64,000 bases of DNA from Monosporascus cannonballus (taxonomy: Eukaryota; Ascomycota; Sordariomycetes; Xylariales). Positions 35,922 through 48,125 of the stretch are shown here, piece by piece (position 1 is the stretch's first letter; each line of letters starts with the position of its first letter). The notes below the pieces were generated by a model. It ran no database searches. It was not told the DNA's origin and saw nothing but the letters and a program-made list of their open reading frames with translations. A program made the position numbers and the translations under genes. The stretch lies in contig QJNS01000012.1 of NCBI GenBank assembly GCA_004154925.1, positions 310,001 through 374,000 on the forward strand. The letters run 5' to 3'.

Positions 35922-36062
35922 AGCGCTACTGCCCAAGATGACTAAAGCCACTTAGCTAAGGAGTATACAGCTCGTCCGTTCTTTTTGCGATTTTCGTTTT
36001 TTCGCTTCGATTAATCCTTTTTATTCGACCTTTACCTTGTTAATCCCGTTAATTAAGTTATT

Positions 36063-37166
36063 ATGTCAATCGATCCAGCCAATACCGCCGTGATCCCCGT
36101 TACCGGAAAAAAGCTTTCCAACCGAAAGATCTGGCCCGATTGGTTTACCCAACTCCGTTATTACGTTCGCTTCCGCGGTATATGGCAATACGTTAATCCT
36201 AACGCCCAAGATACACCACACCTGCCGGCAACGGTACCTACGGAGGATTCTGGGAAAAGCGCACCCGCAGAATTTTCGGGGGTGGTAGCTATTACAGCCG
36301 CCATTACTCAGACCGCTGCTAAACAGGGTAATCGCAGGGAGCTAGGTGCGAAGAAGTGGGCCGTATTATCCTCCCGTTATACCTCGTTTTGGAACTGGAT
36401 TAACGCCACAGTAAACGCGGAACTCCTTTCGTCGTATTTACGGGAGCTGAATTTCCTTTACCCAGACGATAATCCCTTAATTTAAAGGATCGTTCGGCTG
36501 CTGAAGGAAAGGATCGCCCTTACAGACGAAAGCACCGTAAATACGGTACGGGTTAAGTATATCGCCGCCTTAAACCTTATTAACGTAAAATACCTAATTC
36601 CTTCGGAGTAGTAACTAAAGTAATATAACGCGTACGTTTGCGCTTGCGCCTATAATATTCCCGAAATCCAAAGGCGTTTAACGGTACAACAATTCTTGAT
36701 CGCCATCTTTAAGCGACTGGACCAAACATGGGCCGAACGCAAGCTGATAAAGCTGGCGCGCGCTAAAATACTTAGGATTCCCATTACGCCGTTCGAGCAA
36801 TACGGGAAATGGTATTTAACGATCGTACATTAACGGAAGCAACTAAAACGAAAGGATTCGTACGGAACGTTCGCGACCCTAGGGAAGCTTTCGTCAAAGG
36901 ACGCCGTAAGCTCCCTGGAGCCCAATAGAAAGTATCGTTACCCCTATCTCGCAAACCAGCTAACGTACATCTGGCCCCCGGAGTCGTACCGCAAGCTTAT
37001 ATACGCTTTTGGGAAGTAGCTGCCGCGAAACGCCCAGCCGCCGAGCTTGCCAAATAACGCTTTCCAGCGTATAAAGGCACGCGCCCTAACAGAGGAATAA
37101 AAAGCCGTACGGGAGAAAATAAAAAAACTTCCGGACGTTAAAGTATACGGCGACATTACCGCCTAA
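36063..37166 (+). pseudogene. Gag-like frame with RIP-type stops
   Basis: One continuous frame of 367 codons from ATG 36063 to TAA 37164, with no frameshift. It is broken by seven internal stops at 36483, 36609, 36612, 36621, 36831, 37017 and 37098. All are TAA or TAG and none is TGA, as expected if CAA/CAG codons mutated at CpA. The N-terminus (SNRKIWPDWFTQLRYYVRFR, then IWQYVNPNA) resembles copia-type Gag N-terminal domains (UBN2/DUF4219-like). No CCHC zinc knuckle, protease or RT motif was found. Confidence 0.75.
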
Positions 37167-37545
37167 GGAGCTAGCGATACGCGGCCGGAGCGATCCCATT
37201 TATCAACAATTAAGCACGACCTGAAATCGGATACATAATAACTTATTACTTTATATATATATCCTTACCCGAAGTAGCTCGCCCGTAAGGACGCCCAGCG
37301 CGGCAGTAAAAAAAAGCGTACGTTACACCTTCGATCAGTTGATCTATACCCCTAGGAGCCGGTTCTTCAGAAGGGGGTGCGTCCGGGAAGGCTGTATCCG
37401 TAATCGCAGTTTTTTATCACCGTCAAGAGCTTCCGAGCTTCATATGTTATCACTTAATTGTATATAGCTTCATGGGAGAACTAGATCTGGGGGGTGCCCA
37501 TGGGGTGATCCTTCTGTTATATAGCCACAGAAAGATCAGGGGGTG

Positions 37546-37712
37546 TATCATAGAAAAGGGCACCCCTGGCTAGGGTCTTCGGGTGATTGTTATTCCCTTC
37601 CGGAGCCCTATATCAGTGGATCGCCCACAACAAGTGGGATCAACGCTTTCTAGCTTTAGACAAGTCAATATATCCTCAAGAGCTGTGCACCTGATCCTTA
37701 GTAAGTGTGACA
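37546..37712 (+). repeat. 3' LTR, copia-like element
   Basis: Starts TATCATAG (TG to TA, RIP-like) and ends TGTGACA. Preceded by an interrupted purine tract AGAAAGATCAGGGGG (37529-37543) and followed by the AATGT duplication. Confidence 0.92.
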
Positions 37713-38176
37713 AATGTCATGGCAGTGCCATGGCAGTCTAAGGTGGCCTCCGTTAGTGTAAACAATCTGCGCCAGTTGCCGCCCGGTGTTTACAAAGACA
37801 AGCAAAGGCTAGTAGAACGTTGAATGCATGCAGACAGGCCTCGGGGCTTGATAAGTTAAAGAGGTCCAGCTACAGGATTAATAGTAGTGGTTATAGCTCC
37901 CACTTAACGCGTTACATACGGGTTTTCCAGGGAGCTTGTGCTCACTATGACGCTTCTATCACCGCATCATCCCCAACATACTACACCTAACACAACCTAC
38001 TAGAATTGATAAGAGTTTCCTGGGACTTTCACCGATTTGATTGTCTTACATTTAGACCTAAGCCAATACATCATTGTTTAACCCCATCGATTAAAGACTC
38101 ATACTCGTCATTTCCCTTTCGCCAAGTGGTCTAACCGTGAGAAATTCCAGTCGAGATAACTTTGGCAGCTTTCATC

Positions 38177-39762
38177 ATGCCCCAAAAGCGCCAGCTCGCA
38201 GACTCAAATGCAAGCACGCAATCGGGCCCAGCCCGAGGTAGGAAGCAGAGCAAGAAGACGGCTGAACCCGCCGAGGATAATGCCAGCGCTGCTACCTCCG
38301 GATGTGGTGGTGGTCAAGAGGGCAACCGTGGCGACGACGACTTGGAAAATCGACCTCCGTATGAGTACTATTGCCTGACTCGCCCATTCTTCGATTTCGA
38401 GAATGAGAACAGGGATAATGATGAAGATGAGCAGCTAGACGAGGATGAAATCGACGAGCGTTATAATGAGCTTGTGACTTCCAAAGACAGTGTCGCGACA
38501 AAGCCTGCTGCCGACCATCCCGACCACAAATGGATTTCCAGTAAGCAGCTTCTGGGTTGATTTCCTTACCCCCTTCTCTCCTCCCCGATTAATATAATTC
38601 CCTCAAGATTTTTTTTTCTACTTCCTGAACCAGGCGTTGTGATCCCCCATTAGTCGCCAATCGTATAGAAAGAACAAGCATTGACTCCAGGTATCGTAGT
38701 GTGGCAAAGCTGGAAGAAGTACGGCTATCTCAAACGGCATGCTTTGTACACCAACCCTGACATGTTCGGCATGTACATCTACAACGACTTCCACGGATAC
38801 GGAATACAGGAACTGGTCCAAAACACAGTATGTAAACTCCAAGTCCATCCTACCACGTGCTTGGCCTTTGCCATATAGAATTCTGTTTTTGAAGGCCACT
38901 CTGACGTGGATAGCTTCTGGATTTCGACAAGGAGTTCAGCAAGAAGACGCGTGATGATGCCCGATTGAATGAGATGTGGTCCATCACATCTTCACTGGTC
39001 CATTGGCTTCTGCGAGATGAGCTGGGGTCCTGGATGAGTGAGTTAGATAACGAGTTGTTTTTCAAGTACCTAAGCTAATATTCTACGCAAAGTGATGGAT
39101 GACAGCAGACTTCTGTCGGAGACTATTAGCATGATAGGTCTTGCATTCCTTGCAATGCTCAATGAGCTAGACCTGGCCAAACTGCTCAAGGCCGATTCAC
39201 GCATCAAAGACCTAGGCCTTGTAATGGCCTGTTATGTGGAGTGGTCGCAGGTCTCGAACGAGTATGCAGATGATGAGTCTGATGTGGATTTGTCCGAGAC
39301 CATCGTCGCATACGCCAAGATGGCTGGTATTAAGCTCGAGAATGCTGGCGTTTACGGTCTCAAAGAAAAGTTATCTTCCATCGAAGAGGAGAACGGGGAG
39401 ATCGAGCCGCTCTCGGGTAATGCGAAAGTGGATAGATGGGCGTGGAAGAAGAAGGTCAGTCTCACTAAACGATACCAGGCTCATGCCTGCCGTACTAACA
39501 CGGTTCAACCTGCAGTTCAACACCTTTAAGAGAGGCCACGGCATCACAGCTGGCGAGAAGTACAATATCTTGAAGATGTCCCGTAAGGAACGCGCTAGTC
39601 ACGCGTTTGACAAGAAGGATCCTCTAAAGGATGTTTCCGATAAAGATATGAGGGAGGGCAACATCAGTAAGTGAACATTGGGCTTGATCTGTCTCTTTCC
39701 GCCCCAATCCCTTCGCGGCAAGGACGCAGATGCTGACGCCAATCGCCACAGTGCCTGTTTGA
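38177..39762 (+). CDS. Hypothetical protein, six exons
   Basis: Exons are 38177-38540, 38691-38827, 38914-39037, 39093-39454, 39516-39666 and 39752-39762; every intron is GT..AG and the sum is exactly 383 codons (382 aa). The last exon (TGCCTGTTTGA) is short; without that splice the frame would stop at 39674. The N-terminal third is disordered and acidic, with a Lys/Arg patch (GRKQSKKT) that could be a nuclear signal. The middle has a globular, aromatic-rich segment (VVWQSWKKYGYLKRH, then NPDMFGMYIYNDFHGYGIQE), and a helical part follows (MIGLAFLAMLNELDLAKLL). The C-terminus is basic. No known family recognised. It sits between two transposon-rich zones. Confidence 0.75.
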
Positions 39763-40271
39763 ACGTGCTTGTTGCTGTCAGATAGTGCCCGCAACGCTCA
39801 TTGCAAGGGAGGCATTGGCTGTATGATTCATTGACAGGGGATATTGCTATGCTTCCGCGCTATGTTTACGATAATGCAAAAGAGGTCAGCAGGGGGTTGA
39901 GGACTTCTGTCCGCAACTCTATACGCCATTCGGTAACAATAATATAAGAAATCACCTGTTTGTTCCTCCCGCTGCAAAATATTCCATACGGAGTATTTCG
40001 ACAACATTTGCTTGCGCCCTCACATTTTGCTCTTAACAGTTGACGTTGGTATGAAGTCGGTTATTGGACAGATAAGTCTTGAATGTTCCAAGTAGATTTC
40101 ACAGTGGGTCTGAGGTCCGCAGAAACCAGGTGTGAGGTTTCCACCAACCATTGCAAACCCGGCGCTTCGTGCCTCAGATTACTTAAAAGGGACGCTCCGT
40201 GCCATAAGTGGATAGAGCTAGTAACCCCTGTCCTAGCGACGCGCACGCTAGGAAGGGTACACTGCAATCTA
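39763..40271. other. Intergenic up to A+T block
   Basis: Balanced composition. No gene supported. The next element begins at TTGCC (40272). Confidence 0.4.
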
Positions 40272-43200
40272 TTGCCTCATCGTGATCAGGACCCCATTTT
40301 GGAGGTTGTGGCTGCGCCTGCGGCGCAGCAGCCGTAGCCACAGCTATAGCTTTTAATCAAGAAATATTTGTCAGGGGTCCAATGTATGAGTTAAACTCCT
40401 TTAAGAATAATACCCACAAAAATAACAAAACCTCCAAAATAAGGCCTGATAACAAATTATGAATTTTTTCGTTCCGTTTAATACGTTCCCATATAAATTC
40501 GCAAAAATTATTAATATTAATTTTAATAATATATATTAATTACGAAGCTTTTAATATTTTAATTTATATAATTTAATATAAAATTAAAATCTTTATTTTT
40601 TGATATAATAATAATCCTAATTAATATGAAATAAAAATTATTACAATAAAAAAATAACCCAGAATTTCGATTAATATATATCGTAACCTTTTACCCTTTT
40701 TAAGTTAGCATAATAATAATATAACCTTATAAGCCAAAATAATGATATATAAGGCTTAAAATCGTTCGTAATAAATCTCAAAATATATTTTTTTCTTAAT
40801 TAGCCAAATATAAATAATATATTCGAAAATTTAAAATAAATACTTTAAATTTTTAAACATCTAAATTTTTAAAATAAAACGTTTATTTTTATTTAATATC
40901 TTTACCGGTTTTTTGCCGATATAAACGTAATTAACCTATATGCCAATATTATATATACGGCCGATAACCTTATAAAAACTTTACGTTATCGGTTTATTCG
41001 CCTTATATTAGGCGTTATACTTAACAGGTAAGGCCGTATTTTACGAAAAAAATAAATTAATATAATATATAATTTAATTTTCGGAAAACTTAATATTTTT
41101 TTATTATTAAAATAAATTTTGGAAAATCCTTAATTATTTAAGCTTTTTCGTTAATAATTAATTTAATTATTATCCAAATTATATTATTAATTAATTTAAC
41201 AAAAAAATAATAAAGTTTTATATTAATAATTTTATATTTTATTTTTATTTTAATATTTTTAAATACGAAAAAACTTAATTTAAAAATATTCGACGATATA
41301 ATTGCTAAATAATATAATTATATTATTTTTGGTCTTAAACAAATATTAAACAAATAATTCCAAATTATTATATTAAATTTTATTTTCGAATAATAATATA
41401 ATTTAATTATTATTAACGAAATATATTTATTATTAAAATAAAAAATTTTCCGGCTTAAATATATTAATATTTCAAATTTACGTTTTATTTTTTTTATTTA
41501 TATATATTAATATATATATAATAATTATTAATAATATTATAAAGAAACAAATTACAAAATATAATAATTTTCGTTAAATCGGCAATTTAATTAAATAAAA
41601 TTATAAGGCGGAAATCCGACATTTTAATATTAATCGTTCCAAAATTAATATTTAAATTAAAAATATTTAAATTTCTTAATAATTAATATATTTATATTAT
41701 TAAATAATATTGTTTTAATTTAACGTAATAATTTATATTTTATTAATTAGATTATTAATTATGTTAATAATAAAATAAAAACTATAAATATCTGTAATTA
41801 TTTAATCAAAATTATGGTAAATTAAGGGTATTTATTAAATATTATAAAAAAATTATTAGGTTTTATAATTCCGAAATACTTTACGGGAACCAAATTCATA
41901 TATATAATAACTTAAAATAATTAAATAATTTTATTCGTATTATCGTATTTTTTATCGTTTTTAAATAAGGTATAAATATTTTGGATATTAATCGAATAAT
42001 ATAATAAGATATACCGTAAAGTTTTTCGATTAAGGATTTATAATAACGATTTAGTTAAACGGTTTATAATTATAAATAAGCCATAATATTTATACTTTAT
42101 TAAATATTCGATAAATATAAAATTAAATTATATATCTTTAAAAATATTAAAATAACGAAAACGATTTAAGCTCGATAAGCCAAAAATTATATTATTTATA
42201 AAAATATAAAAGTTATAGTAAAAAATAATATAACGGATTTAAATAATATGGAAAACGATACGTAATTTATTGCAAATAATCTTAATTAAAATAAAATAAT
42301 TATCCATTTTTAATTTTAACTTTTAATTAATTAAGATATTATCCGTAAATTTCCGAAATAAAACAATTTTAATTTACGGTACCGGACAAAAATAAGGCCT
42401 TAATAATACGCGTTATTTAACGGCAAATATATGCATAAAGCGATTTTAACATATTTAAAAAAATTATTATATTAAAAAAAACCGTAATAACTTAATTCCG
42501 GCTGAACTTTATTATAACATATATATGCTTAATTTCCTTTATATATTCAAATTGTTAAATTCGAAAATATTTACCTAAAATTAACCAAACATTAATTCCG
42601 TAAAAATAATTATTTAGAAAATAATAAAATCCTAATATAAATAATAAATAAACAAATTATTTCTTACGCGGTAATTTCCGTTTAGCGGTAAAAGGGCAAA
42701 ATAAATATTTATTTTTATTAAATTTAAACGGTTTTTATTTAATAAATTTCCGAATAAATTAAACGAAATTAAAGATTTATATTTAAATTAAAATATAATT
42801 AAATTAATTAAAGCGGTCCCCGATTTTAATAAATAACAGTATTAGGATATTTTAAAAAATGGCTTATTTTTTCCGTTATATATAATATATAAAAAAATTA
42901 TATTTTCGATTTTACAAAAAATATAAATAATTTTCCATAAACGGCGGAATTTGCTTAATCGGAAATAATGGCGTTATATCTTTATACCGTAAACCGATTT
43001 ATATAAATTACTAATTATTATTATGTTACAAATTTAATAAATATCGGAAAAAGTTATAAGGCCGTTTTAAGTTATACCTTATTCTAATTAAAGTATACCG
43101 TATACGGTTATTTGGTTTAAATTAATAATTAATAATTTAACGATAATTCCAATAATTTAAATATTAAACCGGTATATAATTTATATATTTTTACGATTTA

Positions 43201-46200
43201 AAATTGTAATTTCGGTTATGGTAATACTTATATTTATATACGTAATTCGTAACGTATTAAGTAATCCTAATTAAAAGCTTACTTTATCTCCCTTATTTAT
43301 AACGTCGATATAAAACTTATCGTTTTTAAACATTTTTAATTTTTTAGTTTCGCCTTTATTATTATATTTATATCTGCATAATTTATTTATTTTTATATCG
43401 TTACCGGAATTGTTAACGTCGCCAAAACGTAATAATCCGTAACCCGATATTATAAATAATATATCGGAAAAAAAATTGAAATAATAATCCTTATTAAAAT
43501 TAAGAAATTACGTATTATAAATAAACGGTTCTTATTAAATAATAATATTAATAATAAATTAAAAAATAATCGTAATATTAAATTAAAAAATAAAAAACAA
43601 AATTCTGCTAATTTTAATTAAGGTTAATAACAAAAAATACGTTCGGTTTCGGCATAATATTACGGTCGTAAAACATAATAACTATACATATTTATATAAT
43701 ATTAATTAAAATTATTAATATATTATTTACTTATTAAATATATTATTTTTATTAAATTTTAATTTATTAAACTTTATATAAAATATTAATTCGTTTTAAT
43801 CCAGACTAATAATATATTATAATAAATATGTAATAAATTGTTTTAATTAAGAAAATTAACGGAATTTCATATTATATAATTCGAATTATAATTTATCGTA
43901 ATTATTAACAAATTATCCCTTTAATTTATAGCTTTTAATTTACGATATTATATTAAAATATTTTAAATTTTATTTTTTGATTTTTTTTTCGAATTTGTTA
44001 TATTAATTCCAAAAATATTTTTATTTTTTTAACGTTTAAAATACTTTAAATTAAATTAAATAATTAAAATAAAAGATTAATTATACGGATAAATAAATAA
44101 TATAAATAATTTTTTTGTTAATATTAAAAAAAGTTTTATTATTAATATAATTATTCCGGCGTCCGCTTTTTTTAAATATTAATTCGAAATATTTAAAATT
44201 CCAAGTTTATAATAAATTTTTATTAATTATGTTTTATAATTTTATCCTTTTGTAATTAAGATTAATATTTATCGGCGTACGGTCCTAATTAATATTTTTC
44301 AAAACCGCCTATATATTTTATCGTTATTTTATTAAAGATTTTGGTAATTATTTCTTTTTCGAACTGGAGCTTTTTGGTTCCCTTAATAAAGGTTAACGGC
44401 CGGATTTAACTTTTTTTCCTTCGCCGTATTTTCTCTTTATCGACGTAACTAAATCCCCAGCTAGTTCTAGGAATTTCTTTATTTTTTTCTCGGCTGGTTT
44501 TAAGAATTCCTTTGTATCAAAACTTTACATAAATATAATAACAATTAGATATTCCGGGTAACTGCCAAAATCCTTAGTATTAATATTAAATATGCCGCAA
44601 TACCTAAAAATTTAATTTTTATATAAAGTTATTTACTTAGTAGCCAATTACGTATAATTACGAACTTTTTATATTTAATATTATGAAAATAACGTATATA
44701 TAATATATAATATAAGATATATTGCAATTCTGTATTTTTTTTTAATTAGGACCATAAAATTATTATATCCCTAATATTATTTATATTATGTAAATTATTA
44801 TAATTTATCGATTCTCGAAAACGGTTAACGGCCCGAATTATACGGTTTTTAAAAAATATATACCGGTTAAATTTATAATATAAAGGACGTTTATTTTACG
44901 GTTTTACAAACTTATTATTTAATAATTCATATTAATTATATCGATAATTTTATTATTATATTTTAATATAAAAAAACAAATAATACTACATATTATTTAA
45001 TACTTTTTTAGGATTTAATAAAAATAAAATTTAAGAATTATGAGAATACATAAATATATTTTTTATAAATCTTTTACAAATTATATATATATAATCAAAA
45101 TCCTAAAATACTTAAATAAATATTATTCCGAAATTATTATAAGTAAAATATACGTTAATATATATATAACGGTAAGTAATTTACGCTTTTTGGCATATAA
45201 TAATAAAATTTACCTTATAAAAACTTTATATTATTGGGATTTTGTTAAATAATTATTTGGCTTAAAGAAAATTTATTTTATAAATTGAGGCAAAATTTGA
45301 AAAAACAATATATATAATAAAAACTAAAATACGAAAAATGCCGCTATAATTAATATAATTCGCATCGAAAGCCAATTTAACGTTATTATGATTTTTATAT
45401 ATATTTTAATTTTTTGCTAAGTTACTATATATTTTCCGAATATAATTACCGTATTTTATTTTATTAAACGGTAATAATATTATAATAATAATTGCATAAT
45501 ATTAAGCATATATAAATAAGTAATTATAATTAAAAGATTTAATAATATACGAATAAAACTTACGGATAATTAATAAGTTATAAAAATATCTTAAAATAAT
45601 ATATATAATTAAAATTAAGATATATATAAATTTTAGGATGATATAATTATAAATATATAAATTGTTAAGTTTAAATAAAAAAATTAACGTTATTTCTTTT
45701 TATAACGAAATAATAATATATAAGGAAAAAACGTAATAACTATATATAAATTATACGAAATTTATATTTTATTATAAATTTCTTAATATAATTCATAAAA
45801 TTATTCCGATTAAATACATATTAAATATAATTATTATAATTATTTAATATATAATTAATATTATTTACTTAATTATAATCTTTTATAATTCCAAATATTT
45901 GTTATATTTTAATATATAAAATTACATTATTTACGACATAATAATTATTAATTAATTTTCCTTTTATTTAATATTGGAAATCCATATTATAATATATACT
46001 TTTATATATTTTATGATATTATAAAAAGTGGATAAATTATTTGCCAATGTAATAAAGACAGTTTCCGCTATAGCTTCCAATAATATACCCCGAACAAATC
46101 TAAAAAACCTTATTCGTCCGGCTAAAGAAGTTAAATTCGCTAATAATGTTTCCGAAAAATAACTTATTTCCAAAAAATAACTTACCCCTAAAAAATAACC

Positions 46201-46894
46201 TTAAAAACGGGTAATAAAATCCTTAATTAAAAAATAACCAGAACCGGTACTAAAATAATTTCCGATAAGGCAAAACCGATAACGTAATCCCGATTAAGAT
46301 ATTTTCGTATTAATTAAGTAATATTCGATTATCCTAAGATATAAAATATTCCTTACGGAAAATGCATATTATACGTAACCGATTCCAGATATTAAGTATA
46401 TGTTATAAAGTTATATTAATATGGCGGAAAATTAGAAAAAAATAAATACCTTACGTTTTGGTATTAATGTAAATATATATTAATTAGGAAAATCTTACGA
46501 TTATTAAAAATTTATAAGTTCGGTAGTATTACGAAAGGCTTATTTTACAAATAAAAAATTTTATTACGGAAAAATACGGCATTTACATAAATATTAAATA
46601 TTAATAATATAACTTAAAATATTTTCCGTAATAATAATTAACAGAACAAGATTTACGTTATAACGGATTATACCGGCCTTATAAGTTATTAAATTACCAA
46701 ATTAATTACGGATTTTCGATTAATTACAGTTTTCGTAATTTAGCTAAAAAATTACATAAATTAAATATTATATAAACGATATAAAAAAAGGTTTAAAATT
46801 TTATAAACCGGGCCGCTTAACCAGAAAATACATATTATGTAATTATTTTATAAATATTATAATTTACTGAATTATACGGGTAATAAATTGTAAA
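40272..46894 (-). mobile_element. Unidentified RIP-mutated repeat, copy A
   Basis: Matches copy B (59676-64000) collinearly from TTGCCTYATCG to at least ~44830; the right end is uncertain. The first ~190 bp are hardly mutated here: a GC-rich hairpin centred near 40320 lies inside an inverted repeat (arms 40286-40307 and 40429-40449, ATTTTGGAGGTT/AACCTCCAAAAT). Beyond ~40470 the sequence is extremely A+T-rich. Minus-strand frames shared by both copies are legible (near 43300-43450 FGDVNNSGNDIKINKLC; near 44350-44530 FLKPAEKKIKKFLELAGDLV), so coding appears to run right to left. No transposase, RT or integrase motif was recognised. Confidence 0.6.
40286..40449. repeat. Terminal hairpin module of the repeat
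   Basis: About 21-bp imperfect inverted arms (TCAGG..CC..ATTTTGGAGGTT) flank a GC-rich inner palindrome (TGTGGCTGCG..CGTAGCCACA). The same module is at 59690-59853 in copy B, where many G's are A's. Confidence 0.7.
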
Positions 46895-47110
46895 AGGCTT
46901 CACCTGAGCGGTCTGCAATCGGTTGCTAATGAGAGTTTATTTTCTAGCTAAAGAGAAAAGAAAGAGAAGATGAAAATACAGTTGTGTGTGTTCGCATATA
47001 AGGCGCTGCGCTAGTGCTGCTTGGTACCGGCGTTTGTCCGATGCTCCATAATAGGGCTCCATACAGCCCCATCACATAAATGTACAAATTGCGCATAGGA
47101 ACGCGGCGAA
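46895..47110. other. Non-mutated island inside A+T block
   Basis: About 215 bp of ordinary composition, sharply bounded on both sides by RIP-like DNA. On the minus strand it has a pyrimidine-rich stretch. It could be single-copy DNA between two insertions, or the 5' untranslated part of a minus-strand element. No coding call. Confidence 0.5.
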
Positions 47111-47730
47111 AAATATTTATACGCAATTCCCAAATATTCGACATTATTATATAGTCCGAATAAAAATTTCCAAGGGGATTTAAACGCAAATACTGCGCCT
47201 AAAACGAACAAAATTTTAGGATCCGAAAACGTAAAAGGAATTATTAATGCATAAATTATAATAACGCGCGAAAAAAGGCAAAATAAAGGGAAAAAATCTT
47301 GAAAAATATTTAAGAACGTTAACTGGTAAATTAATTATAAATGGGGCATACGGATCAACTCGAAATTATACGTTATATTTAGTTATAAATAATACGATAT
47401 TTTTATACAACCTTATAAAAAACAAAACGGTCGAACGAGATATAATTAATTAAGATTACGTAAATTACACACCTAATTATTTGTATTAGTTTTGTTAATA
47501 ATTATGCCGCATACCGTATCGTAAAATATTATTTTCTTATCCGCAATTCTATTACCGAAAACAAAAAGGTTACGTTAATATAACAATTAAATAATTGCGG
47601 TAATATATAAAACGATCCCGAAATTAATTAATTAAGATTACGTAAATAATAAAATGATACTAATATTAAAATTATAATATAAATACCATATTATTTAAAA
47701 AAAGATACAAAATAATAAAAAGGTAAAAAA

Positions 47731-48125
47731 TTATATTAACGGTTCGTTTTTATCTAACAAATCCTTATTTTGCTTATCCGACGACGACGACGACGATAAC
47801 AAACCGCCTTAATTAAGATTATTAATTAAGTTATCGACAATTTGCACTATAAGATTATAACTTTTTTTCGTATGCAAAATATTACGGTTATCCGGAACCA
47901 AATTATCCCTAGCAAATTCGGTACCAAAAACTTTTTGGGTAATTGCGTTAAGGCTATTTACAAGTTAATTTTCGTCCTTTGCCGTATTTAGCCAATTAAG
48001 CCCACCTACGTCGTTAACAATAAATACGGTATTATTAAAATCGACAAACTTAATTTCTATAACTTACGACCTATAACCAAAATATTTTCGGAATTCCAGC
48101 CGTCCTTTTAAATCCAAAACGGATA
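47731..48125 (-). pseudogene. RIP-broken coding frame, unknown
   Basis: Reading right to left, a ~130-codon frame contains stretches such as VIEIKFVDFNNTVFIVNDVG and LNAITQKVFGTEFARDNLV. It ends in a six-Ser run (47779-47797, GAC repeats on the plus strand) and a Lys/Asp-rich tail. Internal stops are only TAA, each consistent with a CAA codon. A neighbouring frame upstream (to about 48240) reads FRKEIFERVYFVFRNF. No family recognised. Confidence 0.45.

Larger units (their letters stand above)
35741..37712 (+). mobile_element. Gag-only copia-like LTR element (TR-GAG/TRIM type)
   Basis: Complete element of 1,972 bp. LTRs of 167 bp each (35741-35907 and 37546-37712) start TGTCATA and end TATGACA in the 5' copy, a 7-bp terminal inverted repeat. 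They differ by 5 transitions, all RIP-compatible. The AATGT target duplication is perfect. The primer site follows the 5' LTR without a gap. The 1,638-bp interior holds one gag-like frame and no sign of protease, integrase or reverse transcriptase, so it would depend on another element's Pol. Such TR-GAG elements have been described mainly in plants. Confidence 0.9.

Noticed and set aside
40272..40449. Helitron 3' end suggested by the hairpin near TTGCC
   Set aside because: No CTRR terminus or A/T insertion site, and no Rep or helicase motif in the legible frames.
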